Below are positions 54,761-62,114 of a stretch of DNA of 62,114 nucleotides, piece by piece. Made by a program: the position numbers and the translations under genes. The DNA comes from Nodosilinea sp. FACHB-131. Its GTDB lineage: Bacteria; Cyanobacteriota; Cyanobacteriia; Phormidesmidales; Phormidesmidaceae. The stretch is from positions 1 through 62,114 of the forward strand of contig NZ_JACJOF010000044.1 in assembly GCF_014695395.1 (NCBI RefSeq), read 5' to 3'. Every line of letters starts with the position of its first letter. Position 1 is the stretch's first letter. The notes beneath the pieces were generated by a model. It saw nothing but the letters and a program-made list of their open reading frames with translations. It made no database searches and was not told the DNA's origin.

Positions 54761-55624
54761 CTATTCGGATTCCATTTTGATCGAATGCCGTTGAATATGC
54801 TCCAGAATTACATGCTCAACGTCCTCAAATTTCTCCTGGACAAGGGTATGTCCTGCATCTAACTCAATCAAGGAATATTCCCCTTTCATATAAGCTTGGG
54901 TTGCTTCCACACCCGCCCGTGCCACGGCAATATCTTTATTGCCCCAGATCAGGCGCGTAGTCAACTTTATATCCCCATATGGAATTGGTATCTCACGATT
55001 GGCGCGATACCAATTCAAGGTGGCTTTGCGACCTTCAAACTTGCTAAAAATAGTTTGGTAGTCCACTATTTCTTCAGATTTAGATTTGGCCCAGAAGAGA
55101 ACTGGCATGCTTGCAATGATGCCAAACGCCAATTCAGGAATGAAAGGAAGCTGGAAAAATCTCATGTACCAGCTTTTGCCTTTTTGCTCGGGGTCATTTT
55201 TTTTGGCCTGCTCAAAGGCTGCCATGTGTGGAATGGATAGCGCCGTCCAACTTTGGACGCGATCGGGATGCAGTTGCACAACAGTCCAGCCACATCCGGC
55301 ACCCCAGTCGTGGGCTACGAGATGGAATTTTTTGAATCCAACCTGGTCTGCCAGCGCGATTACATCCGAGGCGATTTTATCGATCGCATACTCAGCTACC
55401 TCTGCGGGTCTAGCACCAGGGCTATACCCCCGCTGATCCGGCGCTAGACACCGATACCCCTTCGCCGCGAGAGAATGCATCACCTCTGTCCACATATGTG
55501 AGGTCTCAGGAAAACCGTGAAGTAACACCACGGGTTCGCCAGCATCGTCTATGCGACAGGTTCGGCACCGAAAGGTGTATCCATTCGCTTGCAATTCTCT
55601 GATCTCAATTGGAGCGGGTTCCAT
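54761..55624 (-). CDS. Epoxide-hydrolase-like alpha/beta hydrolase
   Basis: 287 residues. HGFPETSHMW (HGxP, residues 36-40, oxyanion hole), nucleophile Asp106 in VAHDWGAGCGW, acid in IWGNKDIAV and His in DAGHTLVQEKFEDV; cap region rich in aromatic residues with Tyr in SWYMRFFQLPF and NWYRANREI. The Asp nucleophile and HGxP put it with epoxide hydrolases rather than esterases. Last gene of the lipoxygenase-P450-hydrolase operon, 45 bp after the P450. It could open an epoxide, such as an allene oxide or epoxy fatty acid, made by its neighbours. Confidence 0.8.
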   Translation of the reverse strand: MEPAPIEIRELQANGYTFRCRTCRIDDAGEPVVLLHGFPETSHMWTEVMHSLAAKGYRCLAPDQRGYSPGARPAEVAEYAIDKIASDVIALADQVGFKKFHLVAHDWGAGCGWTVVQLHPDRVQSWTALSIPHMAAFEQAKKNDPEQKGKSWYMRFFQLPFIPELAFGIIASMPVLFWAKSKSEEIVDYQTIFSKFEGRKATLNWYRANREIPIPYGDIKLTTRLIWGNKDIAVARAGVEATQAYMKGEYSLIELDAGHTLVQEKFEDVEHVILEHIQRHSIKMESE

Positions 55625-55669
55625 ACTCAGCCTCTAATTTAGGTTCAGGTCATCACTGCGCCAACGTAG

Positions 55670-57013
55670 CTAGGCTGCATGACCCGTCGTGGCAGTTGCA
55701 GGGGGTAACGTGCGGCGAACCTTGCCCACCGTAATGAGAATATCTACGAGCATGTCTAGTGCTACCTCTTTGCCAGGACAGATGCGTTCGGCACTGTGAT
55801 CGCCGACCGAGTGAAACCCCATATGAAAGGGACAGAGGTTTTCGCGATTAGCGTTGAATTCGTAGGTGGTAGAACCCCAAATACTCTCGTCCAATAACCC
55901 CAAACCAATTGGGATTAGAATATTGGTGCCTGCAGGAAAGGTCTGTGCCTTGCCTGCTATCGTTACGGTGAAAGCCTCGGTCGCAATCCGATGAGTGGCA
56001 TTGACTGGAGCCCACAATCGGGCACATTCTAGGAGAAACAGCCGTACAGCATGGCGGTCTTCCAGGTCTAAGGTATCCCATTCTTGCGTGAGGTCAATAT
56101 TGGCAGTTGTACGATCGCCATAAGCTGGAAGAGGTCGAAAGCCCATACTCGTATAAGCGATGTGGAGCGGGCCTTGCAGAGCAGCAATACTCATGATGGA
56201 TGTCATCAGTTTTGCCAGTTCACGGCGCGTCATGTGGTTATATTCCGGTCGAGCCTCTTGAAAATTTGCCAACACGGGGGACTGCTCGTAAAGAGTTGCG
56301 ACCTTCTCTATGAGGTCGGAAATATCCCCATGCCCCTTCAATTTCAATTGTTTTAGTAAACGACCCACCTTTGCTATGTAATGTGTCGGACCGAGGCGGG
56401 TGTAGTACAAATCGGTCAAATGGCGCATCGAGTCATCATCATCGGGGTTTAAGCCAAAGATGACGTAGTGCAGGTATCGAATCATAAACTGCATTAAACC
56501 CCGGTGTTCATCTGTGAAGAACGTGCCACCGGGACTGTGGGGCATTGCTTTGTAATCTGCCGCCAATTTTTCCAGCAATCCTCGGGCAATGGGATCTCGT
56601 TGACGGGCTGAGGCCGTCTCGTTGAGGAGATAATCCTGCATACATTTTTTGAATGCTGCATGGTCGGTGCTGCCACCCGCTGCTTGATCAGAGAGAGACA
56701 GGAGAAAAACGTTGCGTCCGCCAACATCTTGATTGGGAGAATGCTTGGCATCAAGTAATGTGGTGCCAAGCCGCCAAGTCCTTGCCTGGGGTGAGGTGAG
56801 CGCAATTTTCAACGTTTCAAAATCCCCTAACACGACTTGCCCGGAGCAGCAAAAGTTAGAACCAAATTTTTGTCGTTTGGAGTGTAGGTAAGTTGCATTG
56901 GTGGTAGCTAGTAAACCCTCAAATAAGCTAATTAACGGCAGGATAGTTTTACTCAGACCCTTTTCCGGATATTGAATGGCCCAAGTCTGAAAATTATTTA
57001 GAATGTTGTTCAT
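55670..57013 (-). CDS. Cytochrome P450 with atypical I helix (candidate hydroperoxide-metabolising type)
   Basis: 447 residues from ATG 57013 (the frame is open to a TTG at 57049). Heme-binding loop GFHSVGDHSAERICPGKEV with Cys412, ExxR in LLECARLWAP, and the PERF-like region WGSTTYEFNANRENLC. I cannot find the I-helix AGxxT or acid-alcohol pair that standard P450s use for oxygen activation; the matching part reads SIMSIAALQGPLHIAYTSMG. P450s lacking it (CYP74, prostacyclin/thromboxane synthases) rearrange hydroperoxides without O2 or a redox partner, which fits the preceding lipoxygenase. Family assignment within P450 is not possible by eye. Confidence 0.75.
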   Translation of the reverse strand: MNNILNNFQTWAIQYPEKGLSKTILPLISLFEGLLATTNATYLHSKRQKFGSNFCCSGQVVLGDFETLKIALTSPQARTWRLGTTLLDAKHSPNQDVGGRNVFLLSLSDQAAGGSTDHAAFKKCMQDYLLNETASARQRDPIARGLLEKLAADYKAMPHSPGGTFFTDEHRGLMQFMIRYLHYVIFGLNPDDDDSMRHLTDLYYTRLGPTHYIAKVGRLLKQLKLKGHGDISDLIEKVATLYEQSPVLANFQEARPEYNHMTRRELAKLMTSIMSIAALQGPLHIAYTSMGFRPLPAYGDRTTANIDLTQEWDTLDLEDRHAVRLFLLECARLWAPVNATHRIATEAFTVTIAGKAQTFPAGTNILIPIGLGLLDESIWGSTTYEFNANRENLCPFHMGFHSVGDHSAERICPGKEVALDMLVDILITVGKVRRTLPPATATTGHAA

Positions 57014-57084
57014 TACCACGGCCAAATCTCCATAGCAATAAGAAATCAATCAAGTGCGGCTTCATTAGTGATGCTTTAAAGAAT

Positions 57085-59001
57085 TTAGATGTTAATGCTC
57101 TGAGGAATTTTAGACGGGCGTAGAACATTGTATTCCGTCGAACGAGATTCATTCCTCGCAACAATTTCTAACTCGATAGCAAGAAGTTGTTTGTGGAATA
57201 CTTTTAAGATGTCTTTCACACGATTATCAGAAAAGTATGAATCACCATAATTACCTAGCCTTGTGTAGTAGACTGACCCCAGCAAATAGGTCATATTCAT
57301 TTGGCTTTCGGCCTGGCATAGGGGAGGCAACAAATCAAGATAGTCTTTCTCACTAATCCCTACCGTTGTCTTAGGTGCTTCTCGATAGCCAGCTAACGGC
57401 ATATTTGGCATGTAAGTCATGAACGATGCCTGTGGAAAGTTGACCGCTGCATGGTTTGCACTGGCTGTAAAAATAATCAGAGTTACGGCTTCAATTAAGT
57501 AAGTTAAAGTTTGAATTCTTACTAAACCATCATCAGTTAATTTTTCTCCAATGCCTGTCATTTGACCACCATTAGGAGCTGTCAAGTCTTGAATCCAAGA
57601 TTGAATTGCTGCATCGTTTTGCACAGAAGTATCATCAGTATAGAATAGACTTAAGTAGCTTGATACCCACTCAAGGATGGCATCCCAAATCAGTAGTCCA
57701 TCGTCACGATAGGGATAGTTTGGCAAGCATTTAGAATCATCAACTCCCCGAGCTTTTAGAACCTTTGGTAAAGATGATTCATTGAAAGGATACGGATAGT
57801 CTTTCGCCCCTTTAACACTCAGCAATAGCGAAGACTTTAATGTTCCTGCTGCAACCTTATCAACGGTACCACCAGGATTCACAAGTCCTTTTACTGCCGA
57901 ATCGTTAATAAATAAAGTGCCTTCGAAGTGGGGTCTTAATAGAGTACCTAAGGGATGAGTAACAGGAAGATTGCGATTGGTGGCAATCGCAATAGGTTCC
58001 ATGCGTAAGTGTGTCCCACCCAAATGCGACACAAATTCGTGATAATTTCCATCGGCAATTTGCACTATCAACTTTGCCATTTGCCATGCCCACCGTTCTC
58101 CGAGAGATGAGCTGCTAGACGGCGCTAAAAAAATCGGATTCTCTGGGGAAGGATCTTGGTAGCACTGAATAGCAACAGGTACGAACCTACGATTGGGACA
58201 ATCTCCAGGCTCAACCGCAAATAATGCAATCGGGTGATAAATATATTTTTGGACTGTATGATCTTCTATATCAACGGTTCCAGGAGCGATTTCACGCAGT
58301 ACTTGATAATCTGTGATATATAGTCTGCTTTCAGCGAGCGCTTTCTGTAAAGAATCGTTAGAACCCATTACAGATTTATACTGGGCATCAGTCACTGGAA
58401 ACTTATCTAATAGAGTGTACAAGCGTTCAATTACTAAAGGGTTTGGTCCAGCAATTCTTTGTGCTGCAAACGCCTTATCTTCTTGAGCTTGATAGGCAAT
58501 AATGGGTAGATGAAGAACTTGGAATAAATCCTTGTAGTTCTTCAGGCCAATTGGTGATCTTAAGGCAATTAAAGGAATTCTTTCATCTCGCTTGGTTTTT
58601 TGGACAGGAGTAGATATTTTTTTGTTTTGAATCGTTTTAACATTTTCAGATATTAAGTGCTTCACTGCGAAAGTGTAGACTCTCCTAATCACCTTAGAAT
58701 TTGTAACTAGGTTGGTAAATTTAATATCAAAGGCAAGCTTAAAAACAGAAAACATGTTTTGCTTGATAGCAAGCTCATACATTGATTGGTTAGAGCGAAC
58801 TCGCAAAAGCAACGTAACAACTTGCTCAACCCAACCCCCTATTGTCAGAGAATTATCTTTCTTAAAGACGGATGAAACCATCGGATATTTTAGATCGGGA
58901 TCCATGAGTGAATTTACAAAACGCTCATAGTCATACTCGTATTTCTGATCCGAAGGAAGATTTCGACCTTGTTCAACAGACGAGACACGAATCAAGCTCA
59001 T
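57085..59001 (-). CDS. Lipoxygenase
   Basis: 638 residues, no N-terminal PLAT domain, typical of bacterial forms. Iron ligands visible: H326 and H331 (SHLGGTH), H517 and N521 (ANHAAVN), and the C-terminal Ile638 (QSINI-end), whose carboxylate binds iron. Between them are the conserved LPVTHPLGTLLRPHFEG and TLFINDSAVKGLVNPGG. So it should dioxygenate polyunsaturated fatty acids to hydroperoxides; position and stereochemistry cannot be read. Start ATG 59001 with a weak GAGAAA ribosome site. It leads the operon with the P450 (71 bp gap) and hydrolase. No signal peptide, so probably cytoplasmic. Confidence 0.9.
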   Translation of the reverse strand: MSLIRVSSVEQGRNLPSDQKYEYDYERFVNSLMDPDLKYPMVSSVFKKDNSLTIGGWVEQVVTLLLRVRSNQSMYELAIKQNMFSVFKLAFDIKFTNLVTNSKVIRRVYTFAVKHLISENVKTIQNKKISTPVQKTKRDERIPLIALRSPIGLKNYKDLFQVLHLPIIAYQAQEDKAFAAQRIAGPNPLVIERLYTLLDKFPVTDAQYKSVMGSNDSLQKALAESRLYITDYQVLREIAPGTVDIEDHTVQKYIYHPIALFAVEPGDCPNRRFVPVAIQCYQDPSPENPIFLAPSSSSSLGERWAWQMAKLIVQIADGNYHEFVSHLGGTHLRMEPIAIATNRNLPVTHPLGTLLRPHFEGTLFINDSAVKGLVNPGGTVDKVAAGTLKSSLLLSVKGAKDYPYPFNESSLPKVLKARGVDDSKCLPNYPYRDDGLLIWDAILEWVSSYLSLFYTDDTSVQNDAAIQSWIQDLTAPNGGQMTGIGEKLTDDGLVRIQTLTYLIEAVTLIIFTASANHAAVNFPQASFMTYMPNMPLAGYREAPKTTVGISEKDYLDLLPPLCQAESQMNMTYLLGSVYYTRLGNYGDSYFSDNRVKDILKVFHKQLLAIELEIVARNESRSTEYNVLRPSKIPQSINI

Positions 59002-59241
59002 AGATTTTCTCGAAAATGATTAAGATGATGATTATGGCATGTTCAAGGGAGCGCGAAGATGAGTGTTTATGCTTCTTAGTAGTGCAGAAATTTTTAAGTC
59101 TTGCGATAGACGTTCCAGACAGCCAAAACAGCGGATGAAAACTACTATCTTTGTTCAATCCCTTGAGAAATCCCAAACCTGCCGCCTCGAGAAAAATCCT
59201 TTGGTCAGAAGGGTTTCAGGAGTTTTCTGTACCACCAAGGT
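59002..59241. other. Intergenic upstream of the lipoxygenase
   Basis: No supported gene; likely holds the operon promoter. Confidence 0.35.
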
Positions 59242-59589
59242 TCATGCATAATCTGTCACTTTCATGGAAGAAAATCTGTGATGCTCAAATCCCGTTTCTA
59301 AAATGACAGCATCTCTCACACGAAAATTTTTAGTACAAATATCCGACAACTGAGATGAATGTTTAAAAGATCGCGGTGTTGGGATTGAGCGTTGGACGTA
59401 GCACGTCAGCATAGAGTTTGACCCATTCCCTCTGACCAAGTCTCTTACCCGGTAATCGAGATGAGCGCCTGTGCTGTGACCTGTACTGCCAGTGGTAGCG
59501 AATTGCTTACCGCTGCTGTGGCTTCCAAGTGTGCAGCTGGCCAAGTGTAGCTGGAAGTGTTTCTCATTGCCCACAGTATAAAGCCACAA
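59242..59589 (-). pseudogene. M23 metallopeptidase C-terminal remnant
   Basis: FATTGSTGHSTGAHLDYRVR corresponds to the last M23 motif (GSTGRSTGPHLHFEVR), with the second His replaced by Asp. The upstream catalytic half is missing, and the part after VRD is not M23-like. Relic of another wall-lytic gene next to the lysozyme. Confidence 0.5.
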
Positions 59590-59633
59590 AGTAGTGAAGC
59601 TGAGATTTGGGGCAATTTAGTTCATTTGTATTG

Positions 59634-59879
59634 ATTGGATAGCTGCCCCAGGCCACAAAGCAGCATCACAGCCTCTTTTGGCAACTCTTTCATGAATACA
59701 GGTGTGGGGTAAGCCAGATCGGCTAATTGCGCGTGCAGGCAACTAGTCAACCCACAAGCCTTCAGCAGGTTAAGGCCATTGAGCATTTGGCTTGATCGAT
59801 AGTCACCTCAGCTACCTCCCAGCAGTGTCACGCTGTCTATTCAAAGTCGATATTTCCGGAAACAGGTTGATTGCAGGCG
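59634..59879. repeat. Dispersed about 245-bp repeat, copy B
   Basis: Homologue of 5017-5262, about 80% identical, with small indels. It ends exactly where the attC-like site at 59880 begins, as does copy A. Confidence 0.75.
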
Positions 59880-59966
59880 GTCTAGAATTCCCGGTCAGCG
59901 GCTGCAAGAAAGTTAGCTTTGAGACCAGTAGCTTCTTTACAGTCAGCTGAACCGAGATTGTTGAAC
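59880..59966 (-). other. Degenerate attC-like site after the lysozyme gene
   Basis: GTCTAGA replaces the RYYYAAC box, while GTTGAAC fits GTTRRRY. TTCCCGGTCAGCGGCTG pairs with the reverse complement of the right arm (ATCTCGGTTCAGCTGAC). Its left arm closely matches the site at 61513 (TTCCCGGTCAGC). 50 bp after the lysozyme stop. Confidence 0.55.
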
Positions 59967-60015
59967 CGCTATTATCTTTTTGGTTTTAATACCTCTACCG
60001 CCTTAATCGAGAAGA

Positions 60016-61305
60016 CTAGCGAATTCCCCAATCTACAAATAGGTCACGTGGATCATAAAGGCGTAACAGCCTAACCAGTTCTTTAAGACCATTTAAACCA
60101 TCTAGGGGGCATACACACCCAGCACTTCCTGGGAAACCGCTTTTATTGCGGTCCTGATGAAAGCCAAAAGCATCACGAGGCTTAGGATCACGAAACGTCT
60201 TGATGATAGGGACAAAGACTGGACCAATCCCATTCGTTTCATGAGCGTGGTCTTTGCTGTAGTCATCTCTAGCTCCTGCCCACATAATATCGCCAATCGT
60301 GTAGCGACCTTGCGGGAGAGGTTCAAGATTTCCTGCTTTATCAAGGGGATCTTCAGGAACTCTAAAGTTTTGACGACCAGGGGCACCTGAGATTACTTTG
60401 AGTGAAGCAGCTACATTTCCTTGAGGGCTGATAAACTCAAGCAGCAATTCCTCAAGGCTAGAGTAAGCTGTCCTTCCAGTCCTTGTAAGACGACAGTAGA
60501 ATGTGTTCAGTTTGGGATCTATGCGCTTTCGAGCCTGAGTTAGTACAGCAGTCAGTACCCCTTTGGTAGTAGGTCCAAACTTTCCAGTTACTTGAACTTT
60601 ATGGTCTCCCTGAAACCATGCGACAGCATCTCTAGTAACAGAGTTATATGCTCCAGGTTGAGTGCCCGCTTCAAGATATCCCAGTTCTGCCAATGCACAG
60701 TTCAGGATATAGCAATCTTTACCCGTATTACCTTCTTCTAGAAGGCGGTCAATTATCAGAGGAAGTTCGGGAGATTCCCAGTTTTGGTCGGCAAAGACCG
60801 TGTTCGATACAGCGCTACTAGTGCCTGGGAATCCGTCCCTCCGAAATAAAGCTTCTTCATTATTGCGACGAGTCACTAATCCTGGAAGAACCCTGCCACC
60901 GCCGTTAATCCAACGGTCAAATTCACTAGCGGCTCCCTCATAGTCTCCACCATTCAACTTCTTGAGAAGCGTCGAAGTCTTCAAGCCCTTGTCATGAGGT
61001 CCAACATTAAATGCAAATGACACAAGTGCATCAAACATTCCTTGTGTAAGGGTAACGGTGCATAAGCTATTGACGGCACTCGCTATGTTTTCTACTTCTT
61101 TTGCCAGCCAGTCTTCCGCTTCCTTTACAGTGATGATGTCGCCAAGCTTTACAGCTCTGTTCTCAGCGATGTTGAAGATTGAGCCATAACCTATTGTTGG
61201 AATTTTAGCGGGATCAAGGTAAGCTTCAATTTTCCCGTTTGCTCTCTTGCGGTGCAGACCTTCTGATTCTTTGATGAGATCAAAACAATCCTGACTAGGT
61301 TTCAT
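60016..61305 (-). CDS. GH24 lysozyme with peptidoglycan-binding and L,D-transpeptidase-like C-terminal domain
   Basis: 429 residues. Residues 1-160 form a T4/GH24-type lysozyme: catalytic Glu in LIKESEGLHR (E15), AYLDPAKIPTIGYGS, and FDALVSFAFNVGP, GLVTRRNNEEALF. Next comes a peptidoglycan-binding-like helical domain (LNCALAELGYLEAGTQPGAY, DAVAWFQGDHKVQVTGKFG). The last 150 residues contain FGFHQDRNKSGFPGSAGC, the HxD...SxGC layout of YkuD/DUF2778-like proteins, possibly L,D-transpeptidase-like. No signal peptide. It lies between attC sites 61513-61598 and 59880-59966, so it is probably a cassette. A phage lysin or interbacterial toxin are both possible. Confidence 0.8.
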   Translation of the reverse strand: MKPSQDCFDLIKESEGLHRKRANGKIEAYLDPAKIPTIGYGSIFNIAENRAVKLGDIITVKEAEDWLAKEVENIASAVNSLCTVTLTQGMFDALVSFAFNVGPHDKGLKTSTLLKKLNGGDYEGAASEFDRWINGGGRVLPGLVTRRNNEEALFRRDGFPGTSSAVSNTVFADQNWESPELPLIIDRLLEEGNTGKDCYILNCALAELGYLEAGTQPGAYNSVTRDAVAWFQGDHKVQVTGKFGPTTKGVLTAVLTQARKRIDPKLNTFYCRLTRTGRTAYSSLEELLLEFISPQGNVAASLKVISGAPGRQNFRVPEDPLDKAGNLEPLPQGRYTIGDIMWAGARDDYSKDHAHETNGIGPVFVPIIKTFRDPKPRDAFGFHQDRNKSGFPGSAGCVCPLDGLNGLKELVRLLRLYDPRDLFVDWGIR

Positions 61306-61512
61306 ATGCAGATCCTTTTAGTGGATAAAATGTCTAAATGTCAATTTTTTATGCCTGCTGTTTAATACACTCTTGCTTGCTAATCTCCGGAAAATTTTGG
61401 TTAATCTTAATGTCCATTACACTCAATGATTCAGCAGTACACTCCGTTAAGAACATGCGATTAGTTCTTTTATAGTGGCTTTCGCTACGCCCTACTAACA
61501 GGAGGACTAGCG
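61306..61512. other. Leader of the lysozyme gene
   Basis: AT-rich promoter region; AGTGGCTTTCGCTACGCC is similar to repeats common in cyanobacteria. No gene. Confidence 0.35.
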
Positions 61513-61598
61513 GTCTAACGTTCCCGGTCAGCAGTTGCTACCACCTTTGCAACACCACAAGTGGCTTCGGTCAATCCGCTGCACCGGGGTTGTTAGAC
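61513..61598 (-). other. attC-like site between lectin and lysozyme
   Basis: GTCTAAC ... GTTAGAC, 86 bp, a perfect match to RYYYAAC/GTTRRRY. GTCTAACGTTCCCGGTCAGC pairs with the reverse complement of the other end, GTCTAACAACCCCGGTGCAG. It lies 58 bp after the lectin stop. Confidence 0.8.
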
Positions 61599-61655
61599 TG
61601 CCATAATTGTGAAAGTAACCGTTAACCTTTTAAGAGCAACTGAAGTGTGAACTAG

Positions 61656-62114
61656 TTACTGTAGCCTCCAACGTTGATCTGTAGTCCTACCTTGGAACGG
61701 ATCTCGACCAGAAAACTCACAATCAAAGAGTTGCAGCTTAGCTGCGTTGTTAGTCCCTGGGATTCCATCTACATCAATGCACTTCCCAGATAGTGTGTTC
61801 CTGATAAATCCGCCACTGGTTAATTCCCAACGTTGATCCGTAGTCCTACCTTGAAACGGATCTCGACCAGAAAATTCACAATCAAAGAGTTGCAGCTTAG
61901 CTGCGTTGTTAGTCCCTGGGATTCCATCTACATCAATGCACTTCCCAGATAGTGTGTTCCTGATAAATCCGTCACTGGTTAATTCCCAACGTTGATCCGT
62001 AGTCCTACCTTGAAACGGATCTCGACCAGAAAATTCACAATCAAAGAGTTGCAGCTTAGCTGCGTTGTTAGTCCCTGGGATTCCATCTACATCAATGCAC
62101 TTCCCAGATAGTGT
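61656..62114 (-). CDS. Ricin-type lectin, C-terminal part (continues from 1-424)
   Basis: The gene re-enters at the right edge and ends at TAA 61656-61658, last residues TDQRWRLQ. The final unit differs from the others by a few silent or conservative changes (for example GATCTG for GATCCG), so it is slightly older than the copies at the junction. Each unit has two Cys and one QRW. The array is followed by attC 61513-61598. Confidence 0.8.
   Translation of the reverse strand, partial: TLSGKCIDVDGIPGTNNAAKLQLFDCEFSGRDPFQGRTTDQRWELTSDGFIRNTLSGKCIDVDGIPGTNNAAKLQLFDCEFSGRDPFQGRTTDQRWELTSGGFIRNTLSGKCIDVDGIPGTNNAAKLQLFDCEFSGRDPFQGRTTDQRWRLQ
61973..62114. repeat. 142-bp terminal overlap, right copy
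   Basis: Identical to 1-142 and to 160-301. Confidence 0.9.

Overview
The window looks like an essentially complete, circular, roughly 62 kb plasmid from a filamentous (Leptolyngbya-type) cyanobacterium. The cyanobacterial signs are frequent GCGATCGC (HIP1) octamers, a vMAP/NB-ARC/WD40 protein, EAD plus pentapeptide-repeat proteins, an Sll1717-type P-loop ATPase and a DUF4278 relic. Bases 1-142 and 61973-62114 are identical. Joining the ends through that overlap restores one open frame, a secreted ricin-type lectin that crosses the ends; a direct join would break it. Plasmid functions include a ParA/RHH partition operon (38928-39780) set among many GATTAA-type repeats, two related archaeo-eukaryotic-primase-like replication proteins (11933-13789 and 41262-42908), three tyrosine recombinases, and repeat blocks that could be origins.

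The most unusual region runs on the minus strand from about 8.2 kb down through position 1 and on to about 54.5 kb. It reads as a decayed integron: a broken integron-integrase N-terminus (8016-8224, +) divergent from minus-strand genes that end in attC-like sites. These have RYYYAAC...GTTRRRY ends and 84-97 bp imperfect palindromes, at 7159-7242, 5263-5359, 618-702, 61513-61598 and a degenerate one at 59880-59966. The cassette genes are a SLATT-type membrane protein, an OLD-family ATPase/TOPRIM nuclease, the lectin and a GH24 lysozyme. A large vMAP/NB-ARC/WD40 protein sits backwards between two attC sites. Beyond the last sites, and before an attC relic and a broken IS1-like element, lies a three-gene operon: lipoxygenase (all five iron ligands visible), cytochrome P450 without a recognisable oxygen-activating I-helix motif, and an epoxide-hydrolase-type alpha/beta hydrolase. 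I read it as a candidate bacterial oxylipin pathway.

14-25 kb holds a WGR-domain protein, umuDC (umuD frameshifted) and a family of four EAD/pentapeptide-repeat proteins sharing N- and C-terminal modules. 25-31 kb holds a short tyrosine recombinase behind a 31-bp palindrome, an attC-like site and a putative defence-like set (membrane protein, Sll1717-type ATPase, stand-alone M41-like metallopeptidase, unknown protein). 31-37 kb holds a NERD/UvrD helicase broken by one stop codon, a sigma-70-like factor with small membrane/OB-fold genes and strong hairpins, and a doubly broken nuclease lipoprotein. 37-43 kb is the recombinase, partition and second replication module. 43.5-47.7 kb is a plus-strand unit of unknown DNA-handling genes starting from a shared GGCTCA/TGAGCC control region. 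48-53 kb holds a pentapeptide protein and a holin plus multidomain lysin pair.

There are many pseudogenes (at least eleven), as expected for an accessory plasmid that collects and loses genes. I found no tRNA, rRNA or CRISPR array. All calls come from reading the sequence; no database search was run.
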